In this document: one piece after another, positions 32,701 to 47,400 of the stretch
Layout of the letters: each line of letters begins with the position of its first letter
Numbering within the stretch: the stretch's first letter is position 1
Program-made: the position numbers and the translations under genes
Source of the DNA: Panagrolaimus kolymaensis
Lineage: Eukaryota > Nematoda > Chromadorea > Rhabditida > Panagrolaimidae
DNA length: 64,000 nucleotides
NCBI GenBank assembly: GCA_028622995.1
Contig: JAJQJQ010000002.1
Span: 1,736,001 to 1,800,000 of the forward strand
Direction of reading: 5' to 3'
Notes under the pieces: generated by a model
The model's database searches: none
What the model saw: only the letters and a program-made list of their open reading frames with translations
Told to the model about the DNA's origin: nothing

Positions 32701-35700
32701 TTTAAATTTTTGCGGATTGAAAAATTTGTTTTTTTCTTTTTTTTTTTAAATAAAAATAAATATTTCGATTGAAGTTGAGGACGTTCTGTTTAGAATGGTA
32801 GCTGAATGGCTGCTATTAAAATACATTACTCAAAGTAATTTAGTCGCTCGGCTAGATTTAAATTTTTGCGGATTGAAAAATTTGTTTTTTTCTTTTTTTT
32901 TTTAAATAAAAATAAATATTTCGATTGAAGTTGAGGACGTTCTGTTTAGAATGGTAGCTGAATGGCTGCTATTAAAATACATTACTCAAAGTAATTTAGT
33001 CGCTCGGCTAGATTTAAATTTTTGCGGATTGAAAAATTTGTTTTTTTCTTTTTTTTTTTAAATAAAAATAAATATTTCGATTGAAGTTGAGGACGTTCTT
33101 TTTAGAATGGTAGCTGAATGGCTGCTATTAAAATACATTACTCAAAGTAATTTAGTCGCTCGGCTAGATTTAAATTTTTGCGGATTGAAAAATTTGTTTT
33201 TTCATTTTTTTATAAAACATAAATTTCGATTGAAGTTGAGGACGTTCTGTTTAGAATGGTAGCTGAATGGCTGCTATTAAAATACATTACTCAAAGTAAT
33301 TTAGTCGCTCGGCTAGATTTAAATTTTTGCGGATTGAAAAATTTGTTTTTTTCTTTTTTTTTTTAAATAAAAATAAATATTTCGATTGAAGTTGAGGACG
33401 TTCTGTTTAGAATGGTAGCTGAATGGCTGCTATTAAAATACATTACTCAAAGTAATTTAGTCGCTCGGCTAGATTTAAATTTTTGCGGATTGAAAAATTT
33501 GTTTTTTTCTTTTTTTTATAAAACATAAATTTCGATTGAAGTTGAGGACGTTCTGTTTAGAATGGTAGCTGAATGGCTGCTATTAAAATACATTACTCAA
33601 AGTAATTTAGTCGCTCGGCTAGATTTAAATTTTTGCGGATTGAAAAATTTGTTTTTTCATTTTTTTATAAAACATAAATTTCGATTGAAGTTGAGGACGT
33701 TCTGTTTAGAATGGTAGCTGAATGGCTGCTATTAAAATACATTACTCAAAGTAATTTAGTCGCTCGGCTAGATTTAAATTTTTGCGGATTGAAAAATTTG
33801 TTTTTTTCTTTTTTTTTTTAAATAAAAATAAATATTTCGATTGAAGTTGAGGACGTTCTGTTTAGAATGGTAGCTGAATGGCTGCTATTAAAATACATTA
33901 CTCAAAGTAATTTAGTCGCTCGGCTAGATTTAAATTTTTGCGGATTGAAAAATTTGTTTTTTCATTTTTTTATAAAACATAAATTTCGATTGAAGTTGAG
34001 GACGTTCTGTTTAGAATGATAGCTGAATGGCTGCTATTAAAATACATTACTCAAAGTAATTTAGTCGCTCGGCTAGATTTAAATTTTTGCGGATTGAAAA
34101 ATTTGTTTTTTTCTTTTTTTTATAAAACATAAATTTCGATTGAAGTTGAGGACGTTCTGTTTAGAATGGTAGCTGAATGGCTGCTATTAAAATACATTAC
34201 TCAAAGTAATTTAGTCGCTCGGCTAGATTTAAATTTTTGCGGATTGAAAAATTTGTTTTTTCATTTTTTTATAAAACATAAATTTCGATTGAAGTTGAGG
34301 ACGTTCTGTTTAGAATGGTAGCTGAATGGCTGCTATTAAAATACATTACTCAAAGTAATTTAGTCGCTCGGCTAGATTTAAATTTTTGCGGATTGAAAAA
34401 TTTGTTTTTTTCTTTTTTTTTTTAAATAAAAATAAATATTTCGATTGAAGTTGAGGACGTTCTGTTTAGAATGGTAGCTGAATGGCTGCTATTAAAATAC
34501 ATTACTCAAAGTAATTTAGTCGCTCGGCTAGATTTAAATTTTTGCGGATTGAAAAATTTGTTTTTTCATTTTTTTATAAAACATAAATTTCGATTGAAGT
34601 TGAGGACGTTCTGTTTAGAATGGTAGCTGAATGGCTGCTATTAAAATACATTACTCAAAGTAATTTAGTCGCTCGGCTAGATTTAAATTTTTGCGGATTG
34701 AAAAATTTGTTTTTTTCTTTTTTTTTTTAAATAAAAATAAATATTTCGATTGAAGTTGAGGACGTTCTGTTTAGAATGGTAGCTGAATGGCTGCTATTAA
34801 AATACATTACTCAAAGTAATTTAGTCGCTCGGCTAGATTTAAATTTTTGCGGATTGAAAAATTTGTTTTTTTCTTTTTTTTTTTAAATAAAAATAAATAT
34901 TTCGATTGAAGTTGAGGACGTTCTTTTTAGAATGGTAGCTGAATGGCTGCTATTAAAATACATTACTCAAAGTAATTTAGTCGCTCGGCTAGATTTAAAT
35001 TTTTGCGGATTGAAAAATTTGTTTTTTCATTTTTTTATAAAACATAAATTTCGATTGAAGTTGAGGACGTTCTGTTTAGAATGGTAGCTGAATGGCTGCT
35101 ATTAAAATACATTACTCAAAGTAATTTAGTCGCTCGGCTAGATTTAAATTTTTGCGGATTGAAAAATTTGTTTTTTTCTTTTTTTTTTTAAATAAAAATA
35201 AATATTTCGATTGAAGTTGAGGACGTTCTGTTTAGAATGGTAGCTGAATGGCTGCTATTAAAATACATTACTCAAAGTAATTTAGTCGCTCGGCTAGATT
35301 TAAATTTTTGCGGATTGAAAAATTTGTTTTTTTCTTTTTTTTTTTAAATAAAAATAAATATTTCGATTGAAGTTGAGGACGTTCTGTTTAGAATGGTAGC
35401 TGAATGGCTGCTATTAAAATACATTACTCAAAGTAATTTAGTCGCTCGGCTAGATTTAAATTTTTGCGGATTGAAAAATTTGTTTTTTCATTTTTTTATA
35501 AAACATAAATTTCGATTGAAGTTGAGGACGTTCTGTTTAGAATGGTAGCTGAATGGCTGCTATTAAAATACATTACTCAAAGTAATTTAGTCGCTCGGCT
35601 AGATTTAAATTTTTGCGGATTGAAAAATTTGTTTTTTTCTTTTTTTTTTTAAATAAAAATAAATATTTCGATTGAAGTTGAGGACGTTCTGTTTAGAATG

Positions 35701-36902
35701 GTAGCTGAATGGCTGCTATTAAAATACATTACTCAAAGTAATTTAGTCGCTCGGCTAGATTTAAATTTTTGCGGATTGAAAAATTTGTTTTTTCATTTTT
35801 TTATAAAACATAAATTTCGATTGAAGTTGAGGACGTTCTGTTTAGAATGGTAGCTGAATGGCTGCTATTAAAATACATTACTCAAAGTAATTTAGTCGCT
35901 CGGCTAGATTTAAATTTTTGCGGATTGAAAAATTTGTTTTTTTCTTTTTTTTTTTAAATAAAAATAAATATTTCGATTGAAGTTGAGGACGTTCTGTTTA
36001 GAATGGTAGCTGAATGGCTGCTATTAAAATACATTACTCAAAGTAATTTAGTCGCTCGGCTAGATTTAAATTTTTGCGGATTGAAAAATTTGTTTTTTTC
36101 TTTTTTTTATAAAACATAAATTTCGATTGAAGTTGAGGACGTTCTGTTTAGAATGGTAGCTGAATGGCTGCTATTAAAATACATTACTCAAAGTAATTTA
36201 GTCGCTCGGCTAGATTTAAATTTTTGCGGATTGAAAAATTTGTTTTTTCATTTTTTTATAAAACATAAATTTCGATTGAAGTTGAGGACGTTCTGTTTAG
36301 AATGGTAGCTGAATGGCTGCTATTAAAATACATTACTCAAAGTAATTTAGTCGCTCGGCTAGATTTAAATTTTTGCGGATTGAAAAATTTGTTTTTTTCT
36401 TTTTTTTTTTAAATAAAAATAAATATTTCGATTGAAGTTGAGGACGTTCTGTTTAGAATGGTAGCTGAATGGCTGCTATTAAAATACATTACTCAAAGTA
36501 ATTTAGTCGCTCGGCTAGATTTAAATTTTTGCGGATTGAAAAATTTGTTTTTTTCTTTTTTTTATAAAACATAAATTTCGATTGAAGTTGAGGACGTTCT
36601 GTTTAGAATGGTAGCTGAATGGCTGCTATTAAAATACATTACTCAAAGTAATTTAGTCGCTCGGCTAGATTTAAATTTTTGCGGATTGAAAAATTTGTTT
36701 TTTCATTTTTTTATAAAACATAAATTTCGATTGAAGTTGAGGACGTTCTGTTTAGAATGGTAGCTGAATGGCTGCTATTAAAATACATTACTCAAAGTAA
36801 TTTAGTCGCTCGGCTAGATTTAAATTTTTGCGGATTGAAAAATTTGTTTTTTTCTTTTTTTTTTTAAATAAAAATAAATATTTCGATTGAAGTTGAGGAC
36901 GT

Positions 36903-38279
36903 TCTGTTTAGAATGGTAGCTGAATGGCTGCTATTAAAATACATTACTCAAAGTAATTTAGTCGCTCGGCTAGATTTAAATTTTTGAGGATTGAAAAATT
37001 TGTTTTTTTCTTTTTTTTTTTAAATAAAAATAAATATTTCGATTGAAGTTGAGGACGTTCTGTTTAGAATGGTAGCTGAATGGCTGCTATTAAAATACAT
37101 TACTTAAAGTAATTTAGTCGCTCGGCTAGATTTAAATTTTTGAGGATTAAAAAATTTGTTTTTTCGTTTTTTTATAAAACATAAATTTCGATTGAAGTTG
37201 AGGACGTTCTGTTTAGAATGGTAGCTGAATGGCTGCTATTAAAATACATTACTCAAAGTAATTTAGTCGCTCGGCTAGATTTAAATTTTTGCGGATTGAA
37301 AAATTTGTTTTTTCATTTTTTTATAAAACATAAATTTCGATTGAAGTTGAGGACGTTCTGTTTAGAATGGTAGCTGAATGGCTGCTATTAAAATACATTA
37401 CTCAAAGTAATTTAGTCGCTCGGCTAGATTTAAATTTTTGCGGATTGAAAAATTTGTTTTTTTCTTTTTTTTTTTAAATAAAAATAAATATTTCGATTGA
37501 AGTTGAGGACGTTCTGTTTAGAATGGTAGCTGAATGGCTGCTATTAAAATACATTACTCAAAGTAATTTAGTCGCTCGGCTAGATTTAAATTTTTGAGGA
37601 TTGAAAAATTTGTTTTTTTCTTTTTTTTTTTAAATAAAAATAAATATTTCGATTGAAGTTGAGGACGTTCTGTTTAGAATGGTAGCTGAATGGCTGCTAT
37701 TAAAATACATTACTTAAAGTAATTTAGTCGCTCGGCTAGATTTAAATTTTTGAGGATTAAAAAATTTGTTTTTTCATTTTTTTATAAAACATAAATTTCG
37801 ATTGAAGTTGAGGACGTTCTGTTTAGAATGGTAGCTGAATGGCTGCTATTAAAATACATTACTCAAAGTAATTTAGTCGCTCGGCTAGATTTAAATTTTT
37901 GCGGATTGAAAAATTTGTTTTTTCATTTTTTTATAAAACATAAATTTCGATTGAAGTTGAGGACGTTCTGTTTAGAATGGTAGCTGAATGGCTGCTATTA
38001 AAATACATTACTCAAAGTAATTTAGTCGCTCGGCTAGATTTAAATTTTTGCGGATTGAAAAATTTGTTTTTTTCTTTTTTTTTTTAAATAAAAATAAATA
38101 TTTCGATTGAAGTTGAGGACGTTCTGTTTAGAATGGTAGCTGAATGGCTGCTATTAAAATACATTACTCAAAGTAATTTAGTCGCTCGGCTAGATTTAAA
38201 TTTTTGAGGATTGAAAAATTTGTTTTTTTCTTTTTTTTTTTAAATAAAAATAAATATTTCGATTGAAGTTGAGGACGTT
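36903..38279. repeat. Higher-order repeat domain, 610-bp tetramer
   Basis: The diagnostic TGAGGATTGAAAAATTTG long unit recurs with its GAGG at 36986, 37596 and 38206, exactly 610 bp apart. The period is two 156-bp and two 149-bp units. The following unit carries ATTACTTAAAG and TGAGGATTAAAAAA in the first two copies but not in the third, where the pattern breaks. Confidence 0.75.
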
Positions 38280-39644
38280 CTGTTTAGAATGGTAGCTGAA
38301 TGGCTGCTATTAAAATACATTACTCAAAGTAATTTAGTCGCTCGGCTAGATTTAAATTTTTGCGGATTGAAAAATTTGTTTTTTCATTTTTTTATAAAAC
38401 ATAAATTTCGATTGAAGTTGAGGACGTTCTGTTTAGAATGGTAGCTGAATGGCTGCTATTAAAATACATTACTCAAAGTAATTTAGTCGCTCGGCTAGAT
38501 TTAAATTTTTGCGGATTGAAAAATTTGTTTTTTCATTTTTTTATAAAACATAAATTTCGATTGAAGTTGAGGACGTTCTGTTTAGAATGGTAGCTGAATG
38601 GCTGCTATTAAAATACATTACTCAAAGTAATTTAGTCGCTCGGCTAGATTTAAATTTTTGCGGATTGAAAAATTTGTTTTTTTCTTTTTTTTTTTAAATA
38701 AAAATAAATATTTCGATTGAAGTTGAGGACGTTCTGTTTAGAATGGTAGCTGAATGGCTGCTATTAAAATACATTACTTAAAGTAATTTAGTCGCTCGGC
38801 TAGATTTAAATTTTTGAGGATTAAAAAATTTGTTTTTTCATTTTTTTATAAAACATAAATTTCGATTGAAGTTGAGGACGTTCTGTTTAGAATGGTAGCT
38901 GAATGGCTGCTATTAAAATACATTACTCAAAGTAATTTAGTCGCTCGGCTAGATTTAAATTTTTGCGGATTGAAAAATTTGTTTTTTCATTTTTTTATAA
39001 AACATAAATTTCGATTGAAGTTGAGGACGTTCTGTTTAGAATGGTAGCTGAATGGCTGCTATTAAAATACATTACTCAAAGTAATTTAGTCGCTCGGCTA
39101 GATTTAAATTTTTGCGGATTGAAAAATTTGTTTTTTTCTTTTTTTTTTTAAATAAAAATAAATATTTCGATTGAAGTTGAGGACGTTCTGTTTAGAATGG
39201 TAGCTGAATGGCTGCTATTAAAATACATTACTCAAAGTAATTTAGTCGCTCGGCTAGATTTAAATTTTTGCGGATTGAAAAATTTGTTTTTTTCTTTTTT
39301 TTTTTAAATAAAAATAAATATTTCGATTGAAGTTGAGGACGTTCTGTTTAGAATGGTAGCTGAATGGCTGCTATTAAAATACATTACTTAAAGTAATTTA
39401 GTCGCTCGGCTAGATTTAAATTTTTGAGGATTAAAAAATTTGTTTTTTCATTTTTTTATAAAACATAAATTTCGATTGAAGTTGAGGACGTTCTGTTTAG
39501 AATGGTAGCTGAATGGCTGCTATTAAAATACATTACTCAAAGTAATTTAGTCGCTCGGCTAGATTTAAATTTTTGCGGATTGAAAAATTTGTTTTTTTCT
39601 TTTTTTTTTTAAATAAAAATAAATATTTCGATTGAAGTTGAGGA

Positions 39645-40864
39645 CGTTCTGTTTAGAATGGTAGCTGAATGGCTGCTATTAAAATACATTACTCAAAGTA
39701 ATTTAGTCGCTCGGCTAGATTTAAATTTTTGCGGATTGAAAAATTTGTTTTTTCATTTTTTTATAAAACATAAATTTCGATTGAAGTTGAGGACGTTCTG
39801 TTTAGAATGGTAGCTGAATGGCTGCTATTAAAATACATTACTCAAAGTAATTTAGTCGCTCGGCTAGATTTAAATTTTTGCGGATTGAAAAATTTGTTTT
39901 TTTCTTTTTTTTTTTAAATAAAAATAAATATTTCGATTGAAGTTGAGGACGTTCTGTTTAGAATGGTAGCTGAATGGCTGCTATTAAAATACATTACTCA
40001 AAGTAATTTAGTCGCTCGGCTAGATTTAAATTTTTGCGGATTGAAAAATTTGTTTTTTCATTTTTTTATAAAACATAAATTTCGATTGAAGTTGAGGACG
40101 TTCTGTTTAGAATGGTAGCTGAATGGCTGCTATTAAAATACATTACTCAAAGTAATTTAGTCGCTCGGCTAGATTTAAATTTTTGCGGATTGAAAAATTT
40201 GTTTTTTTCTTTTTTTTTTTAAATAAAAATAAATATTTCGATTGAAGTTGAGGACGTTCTGTTTAGAATGGTAGCTGAATGGCTGCTATTAAAATACATT
40301 ACTCAAAGTAATTTAGTCGCTCGGCTAGATTTAAATTTTTGCGGATTGAAAAATTTGTTTTTTCATTTTTTTATAAAACATAAATTTCGATTGAAGTTGA
40401 GGACGTTCTGTTTAGAATGGTAGCTGAATGGCTGCTATTAAAATACATTACTCAAAGTAATTTAGTCGCTCGGCTAGATTTAAATTTTTGCGGATTGAAA
40501 AATTTGTTTTTTTCTTTTTTTTTTTAAATAAAAATAAATATTTCGATTGAAGTTGAGGACGTTCTGTTTAGAATGGTAGCTGAATGGCTGCTATTAAAAT
40601 ACATTACTCAAAGTAATTTAGTCGCTCGGCTAGATTTAAATTTTTGCGGATTGAAAAATTTGTTTTTTCATTTTTTTATAAAACATAAATTTCGATTGAA
40701 GTTGAGGACGTTCTGTTTAGAATGGTAGCTGAATGGCTGCTATTAAAATACATTACTCAAAGTAATTTAGTCGCTCGGCTAGATTTAAATTTTTGCGGAT
40801 TGAAAAATTTGTTTTTTTCTTTTTTTTTTTAAATAAAAATAAATATTTCGATTGAAGTTGAGGA
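39645..40864. repeat. Higher-order repeat domain, 305-bp dimer (149 + 156)
   Basis: Unit starts at 39645, 39794, 39950, 40099, 40255, 40404, 40560, 40709 and 40865 alternate strictly between short and long cassettes. This gives four near-identical 305-bp dimers. Confidence 0.85.
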
Positions 40865-41499
40865 CGTTCTGTTTAGAATGGTAGCTGAATGGCTGCTATT
40901 AAAATACATTACTCAAAGTAATTTAGTCGCTCGGCTAGATTTAAATTTTTGCGGATTGAAAAATTTGTTTTTTTCTTTTTTTTTTTAAATAAAAATAAAT
41001 ATTTCGATTGAAGTTGAGGACGTTCTGTTTAGAATGGTAGCTGAATGGCTGCTATTAAAATACATTACTCAAAGTAATTTAGTCGCTCGGCTAGATTTAA
41101 ATTTTTGCGGATTGAAAAATTTGTTTTTTCATTTTTTTATAAAACATAAATTTCGATTGAAGTTGAGGACGTTCTGTTTAGAATGGTAGCTGAATGGCTG
41201 CTATTAAAATACATTACTCAAAGTAATTTAGTCGCTCGGCTAGATTTAAATTTTTGCGGATTGAAAAATTTGTTTTTTTCTTTTTTTTTTTAAATAAAAA
41301 TAAATATTTCGATTGAAGTTGAGGACGTTCTGTTTAGAATGGTAGCTGAATGGCTGCTATTAAAATACATTACTCAAAGTAATTTAGTCGCTCGGCTAGA
41401 TTTAAATTTTTGCGGATTGAAAAATTTGTTTTTTCATTTTTTTATAAAACATAAATTTCGATTGAAGTTGAGGACGTTCTGTTTAGAATGGTAGCTGAA

Positions 41500-44400
41500 T
41501 GGCTGCTATTAAAATACATTACTCAAAGTAATTTAGTCGCTGGGCTAGATTTAAATTTTTACGGATTGAAAAATTTGTTTTTTCATTTTTTTATAAAACA
41601 TAAATTTCGATTGAAGTTGAGGACGTTCTGTTTAGAATGGTAGCTGAATGGCTGCTATTAAAATACATTACTTAAAGTAATTTAGTCGCTCGGCTAGATT
41701 TAAATTTTTTAGGATTGAAAAATTTGTTTTTTCATTTTTTTATAAAACATAAATTTCGATTGAAGTTGAGGACGTTCTGTTTAGAATGGTAGCTGAATGG
41801 CTGCTATTAAAATACATTACTCAAAGTAATTTAGTCGCTGGGCTAGATTTAAATTTTTACGGATTGAAAAATTTGTTTTTTCATTTTTTTATAAAACATA
41901 AATTTCGATTGAAGTTGAGGACGTTCTGTTTAGAATGGTAGCTGAATGGCTGCTATTAAAATACATTACTCAAAGTAATTTAGTCGCTCGGCTAGATTTA
42001 AATTTTTGTGGATTGAAAAAGTTGTTTTTTCATTTTTTTATAAAACATTAATTTCGATTGAAGTTGAGGACGTTCTGTTTAGAATGGTAGCTGAATGGCT
42101 GCTATTAAAATACATTACTTAAAGTAATTTAGTCGCTCGGCTAGATTTAAATTTTTGGTGATTGAAAAATTTGTTTTTTCATTTTTTTATAAAACATAAA
42201 TTTCGATTGAAGTTGAGGACGTTCTGTTTAGAATGGTAGCTGAATGGCTGCTATTAAAATACATTACTCAAAGTAATTTAGTCGCTCGGCTAGATTTAAA
42301 TTTTTGCGGATTGAAAAATTTTTTTTTTCTTTTTTTTTTTAAATAAAAATAAATATTTCGATTGAAGTTGAGGACGTTCTGTTTAGAATGGTAGCTGAAT
42401 GGCTGCTATTAAAATACATTACTCAAAGTAATTTAGTCGCTCGGCTAGATTTAAATTTTTGAGGATTAAAAAATTTGTTTTTTCATTTTTTTATAAAACA
42501 TAAATTTCGATTGAAGTTGAGGACGTTCTGTTTAGAATGGTAGCTGAATTGCTGCTATTAAAATACATTACTCAAAGTAATTTAGTCGCTCGGCTAGATT
42601 TAAATTTTTGAGGATTAAAAAATTTGTTTTTTCATTTTTTTATAAAACATAAATTTCGATTGAAGTTGAGGACGTTCTGTTTAGAATGGTAGCTGAATGG
42701 CTGCTATTAAAATACATTACTCAAAGTAATTTAGTCGCTCGGCTAGATTTAAATTTTTGCGGATTGAAAAATTTGTTTTTTCATTTTTTTATAAAACATA
42801 AATTTCGATTGAAGTTGAGGACGTTCTGTTTAGAATGGTAGCTGAATGGCTGCTATTAAAATACATTACTCAAAGTAATTTAGTCGCTCGGCTAGATTTA
42901 AATTTTTGCGGATTGAAAAATATTTTTTTTCTTTTTTTTTTAAAATAAAAATAAATATTTCGATTGAAGTTGAGGACGTTCTGTTTAGAATGGTAGCTGA
43001 ATGGCTGCTATTAAAATACATTACTCAAAGTAATTTAGTCGCTCGGCTAGATTTAAATTTTTGTGGATTGAAAAAGTTGTTTTTTCATTTTTTTATAAAA
43101 CATTAATTTCGATTGAAGTTGAGGACGTTCTGTTTAGAATGGTAGCTGAATGGCTGCTATTAAAATACATTACTTAAAGTAATTTAGTCGCTCGGCTAGA
43201 TTTAAATTTTTGGTGATTGAAAAATTTGTTTTTTCATTTTTTTATAAAACATAAATTTCGATTGAAGTTGAGGACGTTCTGTTTAGAATGGTAGCTGAAT
43301 GGCTGCTATTAAAATACATTACTCAAAGTAATTTAGTCGCTCGGCTAGATTTAAATTTTTGCGGATTGAAAAATTTGTTTTTTCATTTTTTTATAAAACA
43401 TAAATTTCGATTGAAGTTGAGGACGTTCTGTTTAGAATGGTAGCTGAATTGCTGCTATTAAAATACATTACTCAAAGTAATTTAGTCGCTCGGCTAGATT
43501 TAAATTTTTGAGGATTAAAAAATTTGTTTTTTCATTTTTTTATAAAACATAAATTTCGATTGAAGTTGAGGACGTTCTGTTTAGAATGGTAGCTGAATGG
43601 CTGCTATTAAAATACATTACTCAAAGTAATTTAGTCGCTCGGCTAGATTTAAATTTTTGCGGATTGAAAAATTTGTTTTTTCATTTTTTTATAAAACATA
43701 AATTTCGATTGAAGTTGAGGACGTTCTGTTTAGAATGGTAGCTGAATGGCTGCTATTAAAATACATTACTCAAAGTAATTTAGTCGCTCGGCTAGATTTA
43801 AATTTTTGCGGATTGAAAAATATTTTTTTTCTTTTTTTTTTAAAATAAAAATAAATATTTCGATTGAAGTTGAGGACGTTCTGTTTAGAATGGTAGCTGA
43901 ATGGCTGCTATTAAAATACATTACTCAAAGTAATTTAGTCGCTCGGCTAGATTTAAATTTTTGCGGATTGAAAAATTTGTTTTTTCATTTTTTTATAAAA
44001 CATAAATTTCGATTGAAGTTGAGGACGTTCTGTTTAGAATGGTAGCTGAATGGCTGCTATTAAAATACATTACTCAAAGTAATTTAGTCGCTCGGCTAGA
44101 TTTAAATTTTTGCGGATTGAAAAATTTGTTTTTTCATTTTTTTATAAAACATAAATTTCGATTGAAGTTGAGGACGTTCTGTTTAGAATGGTAGCTGAAT
44201 GGCTGCTATTAAAATACATTACTCAAAGTAATTTAGTCGCTCGGCTAGATTTAAATTTTTGCGGATTGAAAAATATTTTTTTTCTTTTTTTTTTAAAATA
44301 AAAATAAATATTTCGATTGAAGTTGAGGACGTTCTGTTTAGAATGGTAGCTGAATGGCTGCTATTAAAATACATTACTCAAAGTAATTTAGTCGCTCGGA

Positions 44401-47400
44401 TAGATTTAAATTTTTGCGGATTGAAAAATTTGTTTTTTCATTTTTTTATAAAACATAAATTTCGATTGAAGTTGAGGACGTTCTGTTTAGAATGGTAGCT
44501 GAATGGCTGCTATTAAAATACATTACTCAAAGTAATTTAGTCGCTCGGCTAGATTTAAATTTTTGCGGATTGAAAAATTTTTTTTTTTTTTTTTTTTTAA
44601 ATAAAAATAAATATTTCGATTGAAGTTGAGGACGTTCTGTTTAGAATGGTAGCTGAATGGCTGCTATTAAAATACATTACTCAAAGTAATTTAGTCGCTC
44701 GGATAGATTTAAATTTTTGCGGATTGAAAAATTTGTTTTTTCATTTTTTTATAAAACATAAATTTCGATTGAAGTTGAGGACGTTCTGTTTAGAATGGTA
44801 GCTGAATGGCTGCTATTAAAATACATTACTTAAAGTAATTTAGTCGCTCGGCTAGATTTAAATTTTTGGTGATTGAAAAATTTGTTTTTTCATTTTTTTA
44901 TAAAACATAAATTTCGATTGAAGTTGAGGACGTTCTGTTTAGAATGGTAGCTGAATGGCTGCTATTAAAATACATTACTCAAAGTAATTTAGTCGCTCGG
45001 CTAGATTTAAATTTTTGCGGATTGAAAAATTTGTTTTTTCATTTTTTTATAAAACATAAATTTCGATTGAAGTTGAGGACGTTCTGTTTAGAATGGTAGC
45101 TGAATTGCTGCTATTAAAATACATTACTCAAAGTAATTTAGTCGCTCGGCTAGATTTAAATTTTTGAGGATTAAAAAATTTGTTTTTTCATTTTTTTATA
45201 AAACATAAATTTCGATTGAAGTTGAGGACGTTCTGTTTAGAATGGTAGCTGAATGGCTGCTATTAAAATACATTACTCAAAGTAATTTAGTCGCTCGGCT
45301 AGATTTAAATTTTTGCGGATTGAAAAATTTGTTTTTTCATTTTTTTATAAAACATAAATTTCGATTGAAGTTGAGGACGTTCTGTTTAGAATGGTAGCTG
45401 AATGGCTGCTATTAAAATACATTACTCAAAGTAATTTAGTCGCTCGGCTAGATTTAAATTTTTGCGGATTGAAAAATATTTTTTTTCTTTTTTTTTTAAA
45501 ATAAAAATAAATATTTCGATTGAAGTTGAGGACGTTCTGTTTAGAATGGTAGCTGAATGGCTGCTATTAAAATACATTACTCAAAGTAATTTAGTCGCTC
45601 GGCTAGATTTAAATTTTTGCGGATTGAAAAATTTGTTTTTTCATTTTTTTATAAAACATAAATTTCGATTGAAGTTGAGGACGTTCTGTTTAGAATGGTA
45701 GCTGAATGGCTGCTATTAAAATACATTACTCAAAGTAATTTAGTCGCTCGGCTAGATTTAAATTTTTGCGGATTGAAAAATTTGTTTTTTCATTTTTTTA
45801 TAAAACATAAATTTCGATTGAAGTTGAGGACGTTCTGTTTAGAATGGTAGCTGAATGGCTGCTATTAAAATACATTACTCAAAGTAATTTAGTCGCTCGG
45901 CTAGATTTAAATTTTTGCGGATTGAAAAATATTTTTTTTCTTTTTTTTTTAAAATAAAAATAAATATTTCGATTGAAGTTGAGGACGTTCTGTTTAGAAT
46001 GGTAGCTGAATGGCTGCTATTAAAATACATTACTCAAAGTAATTTAGTCGCTCGGATAGATTTAAATTTTTGCGGATTGAAAAATTTGTTTTTTCATTTT
46101 TTTATAAAACATAAATTTCGATTGAAGTTGAGGACGTTCTGTTTAGAATGGTAGCTGAATGGCTGCTATTAAAATACATTACTCAAAGTAATTTAGTCGC
46201 TCGGCTAGATTTAAATTTTTGCGGATTGAAAAATTTTTTTTTTTTTTTTTTTTAAATAAAAATAAATATTTCGATTGAAGTTGAGGACGTTCTGTTTAGA
46301 ATGGTAGCTGAATGGCTGCTATTAAAATACATTACTCAAAGTAATTTAGTCGCTCGGATAGATTTAAATTTTTGCGGATTGAAAAATTTGTTTTTTCATT
46401 TTTTTATAAAACATAAATTTCGATTGAAGTTGAGGACGTTCTGTTTAGAATGGTAGCTGAATGGCTGCTATTAAAATACATTACTCAAAGTAATTTAGTC
46501 GCTCGGCTAGATTTAAATTTTTGCGGATTGAAAAATTTGTTTTTTCATTTTTTTATAAAACATAAATTTCGATTGAAGTTGAGGACGTTCTGTTTAGAAT
46601 GGTAGCTGAATGGCTGCTATTAAAATACATTACTCAAAGTAATTTAGTCGCTGGGCTAGATTTAAATTTTTACGGATTGAAAAATTTGTTTTTTCATTTT
46701 TTTATAAAACATAAATTTCGATTGAAGTTGAGGACGTTCTGTTTAGAATGGTAGCTGAATGGCTGCTATTAAAATACATTACTCAAAGTAATTTAGTCGC
46801 TCGGCTAGATTTAAATTTTTGTGGATTGAAAAAGTTGTTTTTTCATTTTTTTATAAAACATTAATTTCGATTGAAGTTGAGGACGTTCTGTTTAGAATGG
46901 TAGCTGAATGGCTGCTATTAAAATACATTACTTAAAGTAATTTAGTCGCTCGGCTAGATTTAAATTTTTGGGGATTGAAAAATTTGTTTTTTCATTTTTT
47001 TATAAAACATAAATTTCGATTGAAGTTGAGGACGTTCTGTTTAGAATGGTAGCTGAATGGCTGCTATTAAAATACATTACTCAAAGTAATTTAGTCGCTC
47101 GGCTAGATTTAAATTTTTGCGGATTGAAAAATTTTTTTTTTCTTTTTTTTTTAAATAAAAATAAATATTTCGATTGAAGTTGAGGACGTTCTGTTTAGAA
47201 TGGTAGCTGAATGGCTGCTATTAAAATACATTACTCAAAGTAATTTAGTCGCTCGGCTAGATTTAAATTTTTGCGGATTGAAAAATTTTTTTTTTTTTTT
47301 TTTTTTAAATAAAAATAAATATTTCGATTGAAGTTGAGGACGTTCTGTTTAGAATGGTAGCTGAATGGCTGCTATTAAAATACATTACTCAAAGTAATTT

